Shown: piece by piece, positions 1 through 8,830 of the stretch
Layout: every line of letters starts with the position of its first letter
Numbering within the stretch: the stretch's first letter is position 1
From: Planctomycetota bacterium
GTDB taxonomy: Bacteria; Planctomycetota; Planctomycetia; Planctomycetales; Planctomycetaceae
Length of the DNA stretch: 64,000 bases
Direction of reading: 5' to 3'
NCBI GenBank assembly: GCA_003388505.1
Contig: QQVO01000077.1
Span: 1-64,000 of the forward strand
The notes under the pieces: generated by a model
Seen by the model: only the letters and a program-made list of their open reading frames with translations
What the model was told of the DNA's origin: nothing
The model's database searches: none
Made by a program: the position numbers and the translations under genes

Positions 1-142
1 ACAACAGAATGCCGAGCAGGTCGCGCCAGCGAAACGGAGTCTGCTGCCAGGCGAGCACGGCGGCGAACAGCGCAAACGGCAGCGCAAAGACCGTGTGGCT
101 GAAGCGGATCAGGCTGAGGAAATGCGGCAGGCGATCAAGCAT
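1..142 (-). CDS. UbiA-family prenyltransferase, N-terminal fragment cut by window edge
   Basis: The minus-strand frame opens with ATG at 142 and runs off the left edge after 47 codons. The visible start reads MLDRLPHFLSLIRFSHTVFA, followed by an alanine/leucine-rich first membrane segment. The IRFSHTVFALPF stretch is the usual N-terminus of UbiA prenyltransferases (4-hydroxybenzoate polyprenyltransferase type), integral membrane enzymes that attach a polyprenyl chain to an aromatic acceptor in quinone synthesis. An overlapping ATG at 146 meets a stop after three codons, so 142 is the start. The catalytic Asp-rich motifs lie outside the window, so the substrate class cannot be fixed. Confidence 0.8.
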   Translation of the reverse strand, partial: MLDRLPHFLSLIRFSHTVFALPFALFAAVLAWQQTPFRWRDLLGILL

Positions 143-206
143 GCATGTCGTCAATCGGATTAGGCGGAAATGATCAACTCGATGACAAGCTAGCCGCCGT
201 GGACGC

Positions 207-818
207 TTACCGGTGGAAATCAAGTGGAAGACGGAACAGATTCCGGAGCGACTCGTGCCATTTGGGGAGCGCCGGCCGCAAGGAATTCCTTGACAGTTCG
301 TTCAATTCACTCGCTGCGACGGCATCGAGGTAAAACAGGACCATCGCTTGTCCATTGTCCTTACAGAAGAAGCGGTAACCGTCCCGTTCAATGTCCGTCA
401 TGACGCGAGAAACAGTCACAGGGTCTGCCCAGTCGGAATCAACTTCGACGTTCCAGTAACGCTGCTTGCCGTCAATCGTGTATTTCAGCCACGCTTCGTT
501 GGAGTCGAAGTCTATCGAATCTTCCACCTCAGAGCACAGGCCGGGCATTCCGGCGACTTCGCAGAGCCGATCGACAATTCTTACGTAGTCGCCGGGGTTT
601 TCGATGCATTCGCAGTCGAAATCCCAGACTCGAGAGCAGATCGGTCGTCCCCACGGCTCACGCTCGGCCTCGCTCCCGAGCACAAACAGCACGCAATCAA
701 AGGGTGCGCGCTCGTACGACTCGCGGTCAAACGACTCCAGGAGATCCTCAACTGACACGCCGTCGTTGAGTTCTAGTCCGAGATGACTGAGGCGTTCAAG
801 TTGTTCCTCAAGAGTCAC
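207..818 (-). CDS. conserved hypothetical protein, acidic, soluble
   Basis: This 203-residue protein starts with GTG at 818. It is acidic and has no membrane segment or signal peptide. It contains a segment FDCECIENPGDYVRIVDRLC, several Trp-containing blocks and a C-terminal helical part rich in Leu and Asn. Its layout resembles small, narrowly distributed single-domain proteins of the immunity-protein type, but no catalytic motif is visible and I do not recognise the family. No toxin gene is visible beside it. It may be a singleton acquired gene. Coding is supported by ordinary amino-acid composition over the full length. Confidence 0.6.
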   Translation of the reverse strand: MTLEEQLERLSHLGLELNDGVSVEDLLESFDRESYERAPFDCVLFVLGSEAEREPWGRPICSRVWDFDCECIENPGDYVRIVDRLCEVAGMPGLCSEVEDSIDFDSNEAWLKYTIDGKQRYWNVEVDSDWADPVTVSRVMTDIERDGYRFFCKDNGQAMVLFYLDAVAASELNELSRNSLRPALPKWHESLRNLFRLPLDFHR

Positions 819-958
819 TCACCGCTCGCTTTCTATTCGGGCAACTGTCGCTGGAACGGAATTCGCAAGATTCTTCCATAGCCGGTGTCAGAAGATGTGC
901 TGTACCATAGTGACACCATTTACGTCCTCGTCCTCATACCGCAGACTGCCCTCAGGTT

Positions 959-3079
959 TCACGCGCCGGACGGGAGGAACGCACCGTGGCGATCGAGGAA
1001 TGTCCTCAGTCGCGATACGGCAGCCCGTTTTTCCACCTCGCGCTGGTCGACGTGGTAGTCGGTCGGCCGGCCGGTCCCGCGGATGTAATACAGCGCCAGT
1101 TCCTCGATGGCACGATTGCCGTTTTCCAGCCAATCGACCAACTGACGGCAAATGGCCGGGTCGCGCAAATCGTCCCTCGAATAGCCCCACAGCAGCGTGT
1201 AAACGATGGCGCCGTCCTCGGCGCGGAAGAAGCGGTCGATCGCCTCCTGCAGGCGCTGGTCGTTGGCCGGATCAAGCGGCAGCCACTGACGAAGGCCCAC
1301 GATGGCGGCGACGCGTGATTCCATGTGGGACGAATCGAGAGCGCGCAGCAGTTCTCTGACGTTGGAGGTCAGCGCCAAAGTCTTGACCGCGTACTCCGAC
1401 ATGTTGGGGTCCGGATCCTTGACGACGGCGGGCACATTGAGAATCGCGGGCTGATCGGCCACGAAATTCTTTTCGTACCGGACGGCCAAGGCACGCTCAA
1501 GCGGAATCTGCGGAGGCCCGTTCGGCGTGAGCCAGCGGGGCATGACCAGCAGGTTACCGGGCTCGGCTTCCGGAGCGTCGATCGGCCAGGGGAGCCAGCC
1601 CCTACCGGGCTGCATGACGATCCGCCGGCCGACGTCGGTGGTGACAATCACCGTCCCCTCACGAACGAAGAGTCCTCCGCCGACCGAACGGTCAAATTCT
1701 TCGCCTTCCTCCGGCTTCCCGTGCGGCTGGATCGGAATGACTTCGACTCCGCACAATGTTCCGGGATCGGCCAATTCGAGATGGATCAGATTCTCGCCGA
1801 TTCTTACGTCGACATGCGCGGGGGCCGCATCGGCGTCCTGCCCGGACGAACGGTAAAAGGCCACTCGCCCCTGAGTGACGTCGAACCCGATGAGCGACAC
1901 GTCGCTGGGACCGATGCTCGTCAACCGGGCGCCGCCGTTGACCAGCACCTCAAACCGATCGTCCCCGACGCGCAGCCGCGAGAAAAACGGTTCGGGACAG
2001 GCGATCGTTTCGCCCGGGTGGATGAAACCACGGCGGGGAACAACCATCCATCCTGTCGATTCGTGTTCGTCTTCGACGAGCGTCTCGAGCCGCAGCAGGA
2101 CTCCTTCGAGACTTGTGTACATCACCTGGGGAAGATCGACCGCAGGCGCGGCCGGCGGGGCATCCTCCGGTCGGGCGGCGTCGGGATCGGCCGCGGGCTC
2201 CGGGGCGTCATCCAACGGATCGTTGTCGGGAGGGAGCGTTGCAGCGCCCGCCGGTTTGTCGTCGTTCATCTCGGCCTCCAGATCGGGCGGCGGGGGCGGG
2301 TTGATCGCAACTTCAGGGGCCTGCGGCTGATCAGACGGTTCCTGCTGCGCCGCAGGAGGTTCCGCCGCATCGGACGTGCCATCCGGTGCTGTCTCCGCGT
2401 CGGCGAGGGGCGCGGGGACCAGAGCAAGATCCTGTGTCTCCGCAGGCCGCTCCACGTGGGAACCACCCCAGAATGTGGGATCGGTCGCCACAAGTCCGAG
2501 CCACCCGGCCAGGATCAGCAGCACGGCGACCGGCACCAGCCGCTTCCAGATCGACCCGGAACCGCCGTAGTTGGGCAAACCGCTGCCGAATTCGGAGGCA
2601 GGTTTTGCAGCCGGTGTTTCTGAAGCCTGCGAGGCAGTTGCGACTGCTGCGCGCTCCCCCCTCCCGCGGCCGTTTTCTCCGGTTTCCGGTCCTGCAACGG
2701 CGCCGAGGGAGTACATCCGTTCCCGCATGGTCGCGGAGACATCGACCGGTTCGCCGAGCACGAGCGTGAGAATCTGATGACAGGCCGCGACTTCGGACAG
2801 ATGAATGTCCGACTCGAGGCAGATGCGCTCGACGTTGGCCACTTCCTCCGGGGACAGTGTGTTGTCGAGGTACTCGGCAACGATATTCGGATCAGGGCCG
2901 GAACCGGCGCCGGAAAGTTCCGGAGCGGTCACCCGTCGGCGACGCATCACTTCCCGGACTTTCTCGACCATTTCCGTGGCCACGGGGCTTTCGGCGATCT
3001 TTTCGCCGATTTCCCGAGCGTCGCCTGGCTCAAGAATGTCGTCGAGGTAGGCCAGCAGCGTTCGTAATGTCAGTCGCAT
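959..3079 (-). CDS. anti-sigma-like single-pass membrane protein with FecR-like outer domain
   Basis: The predicted protein has 706 residues. Residues 1-125 are helical and open with MRLTLRTLLAYLDDILEPGD, a conserved planctomycete start resembling the cytoplasmic part of anti-sigma factors but without a zinc-binding His/Cys set. One membrane segment follows at about 181-198, then a Pro/Ala/Glu-rich linker to about 320 and a large outer domain. Part of that domain (DRFEVLVNGGARLTSIGPSD) resembles FecR-like beta structure, and the C-terminal 200 residues look alpha-helical. The ATG at 3079 is preferred because GGAAGGA lies just upstream; a GTG at 3094 is in frame but less likely. A role in envelope sensing or ECF-sigma control is inferred; no sigma-factor gene is visible next to it. 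Confidence 0.7.
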   Translation of the reverse strand: MRLTLRTLLAYLDDILEPGDAREIGEKIAESPVATEMVEKVREVMRRRRVTAPELSGAGSGPDPNIVAEYLDNTLSPEEVANVERICLESDIHLSEVAACHQILTLVLGEPVDVSATMRERMYSLGAVAGPETGENGRGRGERAAVATASQASETPAAKPASEFGSGLPNYGGSGSIWKRLVPVAVLLILAGWLGLVATDPTFWGGSHVERPAETQDLALVPAPLADAETAPDGTSDAAEPPAAQQEPSDQPQAPEVAINPPPPPDLEAEMNDDKPAGAATLPPDNDPLDDAPEPAADPDAARPEDAPPAAPAVDLPQVMYTSLEGVLLRLETLVEDEHESTGWMVVPRRGFIHPGETIACPEPFFSRLRVGDDRFEVLVNGGARLTSIGPSDVSLIGFDVTQGRVAFYRSSGQDADAAPAHVDVRIGENLIHLELADPGTLCGVEVIPIQPHGKPEEGEEFDRSVGGGLFVREGTVIVTTDVGRRIVMQPGRGWLPWPIDAPEAEPGNLLVMPRWLTPNGPPQIPLERALAVRYEKNFVADQPAILNVPAVVKDPDPNMSEYAVKTLALTSNVRELLRALDSSHMESRVAAIVGLRQWLPLDPANDQRLQEAIDRFFRAEDGAIVYTLLWGYSRDDLRDPAICRQLVDWLENGNRAIEELALYYIRGTGRPTDYHVDQREVEKRAAVSRLRTFLDRHGAFLPSGA

Positions 3080-3345
3080 TTCCCGTCCTTCCACATTCGT
3101 GGGCGGCCTCGCAATCAGCCGTCTCTCCCCTGTTAGTGGGGGCCGGCGCGGAGCATCTTGCAGAGAAATTGCCGAATTTCCGAGATTTCAGAAAATGAAG
3201 TCCGAAGCTCAATTGCAGCCATGAGAACCGGTTAGGCAGCGCTTGATTTCGACGGACCCATTCCGGAGAATCGCGTCGCCGTTGCGACGGGTTCCGACGC
3301 ACACGGACTGCAAAAAGCCCCTGAAAACATCACAGATTGAGCGTT

Positions 3346-4254
3346 ATGTCGATCGAGCGCGCCGAACAGCTCAAACGCGAGTTCACTGACAAGTTCGTGG
3401 TTGTCGCCGAGGGCGTGCCTGAATTGAGACGATTCGCGGGCCTGACGGGTCGCGTCAAGACGGTCAACATGAACTGCCGGGCGCTGGTGCAGTTTGACGG
3501 CCCGGCCGACATCGGCTGGTACGACATCGATTCGTCCTACCTCAAGCTCGTCGACGCGCCTCGGAAAACGAAGCAGGCGGATTCTCATGCCGCACCCGCG
3601 GCGGTGAAATCTGCGCCGGCCAAATCGTCCGGAAAGAGCCCGCTGGAACAGGCGCGGGCGCAAGGTGCGGCTGGGGCCGGTGCTGCTGCTGCGAAAAGCG
3701 ACAAGCCTCTGTCCCCTCTGGAATTGGCGCGTCAGCAGGGGGCCGCGAAGTCGGGCGGTGGCGCCGCGAGTGCTCCGGCTGAAAAGCCGGCAGCCGCAGC
3801 CGAACCCGGAAAGAAGCTCTCACCGCTCGAACTCGCCCGGCAACAGGGAGCGGCCAAGTCCGGGGGCGCGGCGACGAGCGCTCCGGCGGAGAAACCGGCG
3901 GCTGCGCCGGCGGGAGACTCCGGCAAGAAGCTTTCCCCCTTGGAATTGGCCCGGATGCAGGGCGCCGTCGGTTCCGGAGGAGCGGCGTCCAGCGCGCCTG
4001 CCGAGAAGCCCGCCGCCCCGGCCGAATCCGGAAAGAAGCTTTCGCCGCTCGAACTGGCTCGTCAGCAAGGCGCCGCAAAGAGCGACGATGCGCCGCCGGC
4101 AGCCGCACCGGCGGCCCCGGAAGCCGCTGAGGAGCCGCCTGCTGCGGAGGCAAGCGCTGCGCCGGCGGCGTCCCCGCAGACGGTCGACGCATCGAATCTT
4201 TCGACGGCTGAGATTATCGAGTTGGCCCGCCAGCAAGGGGCGTTCAAGGGATAG
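3346..4254 (+). CDS. repeat protein with SPLELARQQGA motifs
   Basis: The protein has 302 residues from ATG 3346 (an upstream in-frame TTG at 3337 is less likely). Residues 1-75 form a compact domain ending near DGPADIGWYDIDSSYLKLVD, probably a small beta fold. The rest is built from units of about 36 residues: an Ala/Pro/Lys-rich spacer followed by a helical motif close to SPLELARQQGA. Five such motifs are followed by a C-terminal variant reading STAEIIELARQQGAFKG. No signal peptide or membrane segment is seen. Similar 'AEI..LAR.QG' motifs with Ala/Pro spacers occur in planctomycete proteins of several kinds, so a short peptide-docking motif on a flexible tail is plausible. The function is unknown. 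Confidence 0.7.
   Translation: MSIERAEQLKREFTDKFVVVAEGVPELRRFAGLTGRVKTVNMNCRALVQFDGPADIGWYDIDSSYLKLVDAPRKTKQADSHAAPAAVKSAPAKSSGKSPLEQARAQGAAGAGAAAAKSDKPLSPLELARQQGAAKSGGGAASAPAEKPAAAAEPGKKLSPLELARQQGAAKSGGAATSAPAEKPAAAPAGDSGKKLSPLELARMQGAVGSGGAASSAPAEKPAAPAESGKKLSPLELARQQGAAKSDDAPPAAAPAAPEAAEEPPAAEASAAPAASPQTVDASNLSTAEIIELARQQGAFKG
3629..4245 (+). repeat. in-gene array of six LARQQGA-motif units
   Basis: Motif copies begin near 3629, 3711, 3817, 3931, 4039 and 4210. Units 2-5 are 36-38 codons apart and share both the motif and the SAPAEKPAA spacer, so they look like recent duplications. The first and last copies are diverged. Synonymous positions differ between copies. Confidence 0.8.
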
Positions 4255-4335
4255 GTCCCGGGAAGGGACGACTGTTGATGGCCGGCGGTGGAGGAGCGGC
4301 CTGACGCCAAAGTCGAGATACAGAAAGTGTTCTTC

Positions 4336-4644
4336 ATGATCCACGTCCTGGCGACCGTCGAGTTGCAGCCCGGCACGCGAGCTGACTTCTTGAAGGAGTG
4401 CCACGGCAACGTCGACACGGTCCGTGACGAAGACGGCTGCCTCGAGTACGGCCCGGCGGTGGACGCTGCGACGGACATTTCCCAGCAGGAACGGCGGGGC
4501 GAAGACGGCGTCACGATTATCGAGAAGTGGCGCGACGTGGACGCTTTGAAAGCTCACCTGGCCGCGCCGCACATGACGTCCTACCGGGAGCGCGTCAAGC
4601 CGTATGTGAAGAACGTCCGTTTGCACGTTCTTGAGCCGGCGTGA
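4336..4644 (+). CDS. antibiotic biosynthesis monooxygenase (ABM) fold protein
   Basis: The small protein (102 residues from ATG 4336) opens MIHVLATVELQPGTRADFLK and contains ITIIEKW-like and DALKAHLAAPHM segments. These are the hallmarks of the dimeric alpha-beta barrel ABM/YgiN family (first strand, GxxxxFL helix, EKW strand, AHxxxxH-like segment). Members act as cofactor-free monooxygenases on quinol-like substrates or simply bind small ligands. An in-frame start at 4288 would add a non-conserved extension, so 4336 is preferred. It lies 81 bases after the repeat-protein gene and 50 bases before a membrane-protein gene. The substrate is unknown. Confidence 0.75.
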   Translation: MIHVLATVELQPGTRADFLKECHGNVDTVRDEDGCLEYGPAVDAATDISQQERRGEDGVTIIEKWRDVDALKAHLAAPHMTSYRERVKPYVKNVRLHVLEPA

Positions 4645-4694
4645 TACCTTGCAGATGGTCACCGTGAGTCGAGTTGCGGCAGATTGAGGTTTCC

Positions 4695-5147
4695 ATGGGT
4701 GAGCAGATCCCGGCACTGATATTCGGCCTGCTCCTGGCCGCAGGCGGAGTGGCCGGACTCATCTGGCATATACGGGCCTGGCGCAGTCACCGGGAAGACG
4801 AGCAGCTTTCGGGTGAGGAACTCCGCTACTACCGGCGGCAATTCTTTCGCCGGATCCAGACGACGGGGCTGATCGCCGTCATCGGCGTGATGCTGCCGAT
4901 CGGGGCGAATCTCGACATTCAGGCGAATCCCGGGTGGTCGATTGTGATCTGGATGATCATTCTCGGGCTGGCGTTGTGGGTGATGGTGCTCGGCTTCGGT
5001 GATTTGTTCTCCACACGGCTGCACGCACGCGACGCCATTTCGCGGCTCAAGGCGCTCAAGCAGGAACAGCGTAGTCTCGAACGTGAGGTCGCGCGGCTGC
5101 GGGCGGAGGCTACCGGCGACGACGGGACAAAGCGGAAACCAGAATGA
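4695..5147 (+). CDS. conserved small membrane protein with C-terminal coiled coil
   Basis: The 150-residue protein begins MGEQIPALIFGLLLAAGGVA; the ATG at 4695 has GAGG five bases upstream. Three membrane segments are visible, at about residues 5-25, 55-72 and 83-105, with a charged loop (WRSHREDEQLSGEELRYYRR) between the first two. The last 40 residues form a charged helix (LKALKQEQRSLEREVARLRA) of coiled-coil character that should face the cytoplasm. No catalytic motif is seen. It resembles planctomycete proteins known only as hypothetical. It may form an operon with the neighbours on both sides (gaps of 50 and 66 bases). Confidence 0.7.
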   Translation: MGEQIPALIFGLLLAAGGVAGLIWHIRAWRSHREDEQLSGEELRYYRRQFFRRIQTTGLIAVIGVMLPIGANLDIQANPGWSIVIWMIILGLALWVMVLGFGDLFSTRLHARDAISRLKALKQEQRSLEREVARLRAEATGDDGTKRKPE

Positions 5148-5213
5148 GCGAGCGGATCCGGGGCGTGTGCGGCGTCAGCGGACTGTTGTGTCTCCAACCT
5201 CGAGCGCGAAGTC

Positions 5214-5501
5214 ATGTCCGAAGTCCCGTCGCCCGTCCGCGACCGCGATGAACGCCTCTACGTTCCGGAACAGGAGGGCTGGAAAGCCCGCATCAAGGAT
5301 GGCTGGGAAAAGCAGTACTGCTTTTACAAGCGGCCGGGCGAGGATTTCTTCCACCTGCTGATGAGCGGCGAGATCTTTCTGCAGCGCGGAGAAGAACAGG
5401 TCTGCCTGATGTGCGCGCTGCGACGCGGAATCGTCACGACCGACCGGCTCTACTGGCAGCGCGCCGAGCGGCGAGTGAGGGAGAAGTCTCCGAAGGCGTA
5501 G
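5214..5501 (+). CDS. conserved hypothetical protein, small, soluble
   Basis: This 95-residue protein is rich in aromatic and charged residues (EKQYCFYKRPGEDFFHLLMS) and has no signal peptide or membrane segment. The two cysteines in the C-terminal half (VCLMCALRRG) form a CxxC, which could bind metal, but a single CxxC is weak evidence. It follows the membrane-protein gene by 66 bases on the same strand. I do not recognise a characterised family. The start ATG sits in the context GCGAAGTC-ATG, without a strong ribosome binding site. Confidence 0.55.
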   Translation: MSEVPSPVRDRDERLYVPEQEGWKARIKDGWEKQYCFYKRPGEDFFHLLMSGEIFLQRGEEQVCLMCALRRGIVTTDRLYWQRAERRVREKSPKA

Positions 5502-5573
5502 CAACCGGTCGGTAAGAAACTGGGAAAGAATTGGTTCTCGAATATTGGTGGACGTGCTGACGTAATGTAGTCC

Positions 5574-5612
5574 ACTCGCTCCGCGAGTAGACATGCGACT
5601 CGCGGAGCGAGT
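5574..5612. repeat. palindromic repeat family E, copy 1 (double)
   Basis: Two 15-base palindromes, ACTCGCTCCGCGAGT (5574-5588) and its reverse complement (5598-5612), lie nine bases apart. Each can fold alone or the two can pair with each other. The second copy and its flanks match the copy at 25620-25640 over about 28 bases. The element lies between convergent genes, so it could also act as a bidirectional terminator; there is no T-run. Confidence 0.85.
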
Positions 5613-5637
5613 CGCCCACATCATTGATCCCCGGTCG

Positions 5638-7257
5638 CTAAGCTTCGACCACTCGCCCCACAGCCGTCTCGGCGTACTCGTCGGACGGCGGGGTGCTCTC
5701 TTCCTCGAACGGGAAGTCCGATGACGCACTCCACCATCGCTCGGCGTCCTCCCGGCTCCAGGCGTCTGCGTCGGTGCAGCTTGCCAGCGCCGATTCGAGT
5801 TCCGCCGCCGAGGAAAATCGATCGTCGGGCGACTTCGCCAGGCACTTGAGGACGATTGCTTCGAGATCGCGGGGGATCTCCGAGACGATTTCGGTGGGAG
5901 GAACAGGGGCCTCCTTCGCATGGGCGAAGACGATCTGCAGCGGCTGCTCTCCCTTGAAGACGGGACGGCCGGTCAGCACGAAGTAGGCCGTCGCACCGAG
6001 CGAGTAGATGTCGGCGCGGGCGTCGACCGGGCCGCCGCCGACGGTCGTCTCGGGGGCCGAGTACATCGGCGAACCGACGACGACGCCTTCGAGTGTGTGG
6101 TTGGCGTCCCCTTCGACGGGACCGGTCGATTTGACGAGCCCGAAGTCGAGCAGCTTCGCGAAGTCGCGAATCCCGCCCCGTTCCGCGGCGAAGACGTTGG
6201 CCGGTTTGATGTCGCGATGGATCAGGCCGGTGGCATGCGCCTCTTCCAGCGCCTCGCAGACCTGCCGCAGGAGATGAATGACACGGGCCGGCGACATCGG
6301 TCCGGTGCGTTCGACGATCTCCTGCAGGCTCATGCCGGGCAGGAACTCCATCACATAGAAGAACACACCGTCAGCGGTGAGACCATAGTCGTAAATCTCG
6401 ATCGTGTTCGGATGCGTGAGTCCGGCCGCCGCCTGCACCTCGCTTTCGAAGCGGGCGGCCGCCGAAGCGTCCCCCGCGCGATCGGGCCGGATGATCTTCA
6501 CGGCGCATGGCCGCTTGAGCAACCTGTGCTCCGCCAGAAACACCTCGCCCATGCCGCCCGAACCGAGTTTGCGCTTGAGCGTGTAGACGCCGACTTTTTT
6601 GAGGTCGAACGCTTCCTGACGCAGTGCACCGAAGCGGTGGGAACCGTAGACGGCAATCACTGCGGCGATGCTCATCTGCAGCAGATTCACGCTCAACGCG
6701 CCGTCGCGCAGCGCCTCGAAGATCAGGGGTTGCTGAAAGCCTGCCGCGACGGCGGTCGCCGTGGGACCGAGCGCCATCAGTCCGACAACCACGGCGGTGC
6801 GGCGACACGAGTTCGGAATGAACAGCCCGTACACCTCCAGCAGCAGAATCCAGGAGACTCCGGAAGAGAGGTAGCGATACGCGAACACGGCGGCATCTCC
6901 CGACGGCGCCAGGGTGTAGTATTGATACTGCATGAACGCCAGAAATGCGGCGGGCAGAGCGAACATCACCACTTCGGCGGCGTGCAAAGCGCGCAACGAC
7001 AACTGGCATTTGCGGCAGAGCAGGACGACCAGCAGGCCTTCCGCCAGAGTCACGATCACGTGCGGAATGCGAATCGCGCTTTGTAGGCGGGCGAATTCCG
7101 CGTCCCCCATCAGGCTCTGCAGAAAGAAGGCCGCGAAGCCGCCGAACAGGATGATTGCGGCGATCCGCAACCGGCCGCGCAGCAGGTTCCGCACCTGGCC
7201 CTCGAACTCAAGCGCAGAACTGGCAATCAGCCCCATGTGGGGGCAGAAGCCGTGCAT
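5638..7257 (-). CDS. membrane-anchored serine/threonine protein kinase
   Basis: The N-terminal part (residues about 30-210) contains about six membrane segments. The C-terminal part (about 226-490) is a Hanks-type kinase: LGSGGMGEVF glycine loop, AVKII with the ATP-binding lysine, HRDIKPANV catalytic loop, LLDFGLVKS metal-binding DFG and a MYSAPE activation-segment end. All catalytic residues are present. The kinase domain is C-terminal to the membrane part, the reverse of the usual PknB order, and no outer sensor domain is seen. The frame stays open to 7572, but those extra 105 residues are Arg/Ser/Pro-rich and lack conserved character, so the ATG at 7257 is preferred with moderate certainty. 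The protein ends in a 60-residue acidic tail. Confidence 0.88.
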   Translation of the reverse strand: MHGFCPHMGLIASSALEFEGQVRNLLRGRLRIAAIILFGGFAAFFLQSLMGDAEFARLQSAIRIPHVIVTLAEGLLVVLLCRKCQLSLRALHAAEVVMFALPAAFLAFMQYQYYTLAPSGDAAVFAYRYLSSGVSWILLLEVYGLFIPNSCRRTAVVVGLMALGPTATAVAAGFQQPLIFEALRDGALSVNLLQMSIAAVIAVYGSHRFGALRQEAFDLKKVGVYTLKRKLGSGGMGEVFLAEHRLLKRPCAVKIIRPDRAGDASAAARFESEVQAAAGLTHPNTIEIYDYGLTADGVFFYVMEFLPGMSLQEIVERTGPMSPARVIHLLRQVCEALEEAHATGLIHRDIKPANVFAAERGGIRDFAKLLDFGLVKSTGPVEGDANHTLEGVVVGSPMYSAPETTVGGGPVDARADIYSLGATAYFVLTGRPVFKGEQPLQIVFAHAKEAPVPPTEIVSEIPRDLEAIVLKCLAKSPDDRFSSAAELESALASCTDADAWSREDAERWWSASSDFPFEEESTPPSDEYAETAVGRVVEA

Positions 7258-7641
7258 CGAGTCGCAGGCTTCGTCACTCTGGCCCGGATGGCTGGAAGTC
7301 GTCTTCAAACCGGTCTTCTCGGATTGATCTCGCCTGGCATGCGGCACGATGGATCTTTCCGTGTTGCGGTGATTCCGGTTGCTCCGGGGTCCGGCCGTCG
7401 GCCTTGAAACCGGCACTCGGGGCCTTGGCTCGGCCGATGAGCGACGCGGCCGATGATCTCGGATTATAGGCGGGGCAGATTCGTCAGAGAACCGCGGAAA
7501 TCCGAATGAACGCGAGGACCGCGACACGGACAGCGACAGGTTGGATACGCTGGGCGTACGGGAAACGACCACCAGCGCACTGTGGGAAGTCTGTTACCGC
7601 ACCGTGAGTGCGAAGACCTCGGCATTGTCCAGATGCAGACG
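7258..7641. other. upstream region of the kinase gene, no gene seen
   Basis: The minus-strand kinase frame remains open here, but the encoded residues look non-coding. If the start at 7257 is right, this holds the kinase promoter and the spacer to the PIG-L gene. I see no RNA gene and no strong promoter. Confidence 0.4.
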
Positions 7642-7671
7642 GATGAGTTAGAGCAAATTGCTCTAATCATC
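7642..7671. repeat. stop-codon palindrome family G, copy 1
   Basis: The perfect core TTAGAGCAAATTGCTCTAA (7648-7666; 9-bp arms, one-base loop) is extended by GATGA/TCATC, giving 14 pairs with one bulged base. The TAG stop codon of the PIG-L gene forms the start of the hairpin on the minus strand. It may act as a transcription terminator or 3' end stabiliser for that gene, though no U-run follows. The copy at 45967-45983 has the same relation to rpsR. Confidence 0.8.
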
Positions 7672-8679
7672 CCCGAAGAAAGGGAACAGTTCCCGCAGTT
7701 CGTCTTTGCTGGGCTGACGGCCGTACTCGCAGATTTCGAAAGCCTCCGCTGAGCCGACGTCCTCTGCGGCCTCTCCGTACCATTCGGCCAATTCCTCCCG
7801 GAACCGGTCGGCTGTGCGAGCGAAGCGGCGGCGGAAGCCGTCCTCGACCTGCTGCTGCCGCGCTGTGCGCTCTTCGGGCGTCTGCGGAAGTTCGGTCGTG
7901 CCGCTGCAGCAGCCCCCTTCGTAGAACTGCGACTCCAGCGCTTCGGTGCAGGCCAGTTTCTTTTCGAGGACGTCGTCGATTGACACCACAATGTCGGCCG
8001 AAAAGGGATTCGGCTTCTGGAAGCGGTCTTCGTAATAGAGGAAGACCGGGTTCTTCGAAAGCGGGGGAACGTCGGGGCAGAAGAACGGGACGATCACCAT
8101 GTAGGCCGCGTCCTGAATCAGCAGCCCGGCGTTGCGATGGTCGGGGTGATAATCGTTGGGCCGGTGGCACATCACGATGTCTGCGTCCCATTCGCGGATC
8201 AGTCGCGTAATGGTGCGTCGATTCTCGAGCGTGGGCAGGAGTTCGCCGTCGTGGATATCAAGCACCTGCGACTCGATGCCGAGGATCTCGGCGCAGCGCT
8301 CGACCTCGGCTGTTCGCCGCTGAGCGAGGGGGCCGCCGGCCATCTGCCAATGTCCGATGTCGCCGTTCGTGAGGGAAACGAATTTGACGTGGTGCCCCTG
8401 CCCGGCCCACTTGGCGGCGACGCCGGCTGCGCGAAGTTCGCAGTCGTCGGGGTGGGCGCCGAAGCAGATAATCCTGAGCTTGCCGTCGTCGGGGACCGGC
8501 GCGAGGTTCGCGGCGACGGCCGCAGCCGTCTGTTCGAGGACAATTGCCTCCTGCACGGGCGCTCCCACATCGGCGCTCACGTGCGGCGTGGAATCGTGCG
8601 CGAGACCGGCCGCAAACCACACGACGGTTGCCACAACAGCACCGGCCAGAAACGGGACCAACGATGAACGGCAGGTCAT
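7663..8679 (-). CDS. PIG-L/LmbE family deacetylase, exported or membrane-anchored
   Basis: The 338-residue protein starts at ATG 8679 with GGGAGAG upstream. An N-terminal hydrophobic segment (SLVPFLAGAVVATVVW) is a signal peptide or anchor. The zinc-binding AHPDD motif (in ICFGAHPDDCEL) and the second metal motif YHPDHRNAGLL are both present, as in PIG-L deacetylases that remove acetyl groups from N-acetylglucosamine-type substrates. The family also includes bacillithiol and mycothiol enzymes. Planctomycetes carry many exported paralogues of unknown substrate. The frame continues upstream to 8895, but that part is translation of a tRNA-Leu gene and is not protein. The stop codon lies inside a palindrome. 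Confidence 0.9.
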   Translation of the reverse strand: MTCRSSLVPFLAGAVVATVVWFAAGLAHDSTPHVSADVGAPVQEAIVLEQTAAAVAANLAPVPDDGKLRIICFGAHPDDCELRAAGVAAKWAGQGHHVKFVSLTNGDIGHWQMAGGPLAQRRTAEVERCAEILGIESQVLDIHDGELLPTLENRRTITRLIREWDADIVMCHRPNDYHPDHRNAGLLIQDAAYMVIVPFFCPDVPPLSKNPVFLYYEDRFQKPNPFSADIVVSIDDVLEKKLACTEALESQFYEGGCCSGTTELPQTPEERTARQQQVEDGFRRRFARTADRFREELAEWYGEAAEDVGSAEAFEICEYGRQPSKDELRELFPFFGDD

Positions 8680-8747
8680 GATGCGCTCTCCCTGAAGATG
8701 TAGGACGACGGTGTGCGCTGATCGCCCGTGCGTCGCGCACCCTGAAT

Positions 8748-8830
<83 letters not shown>

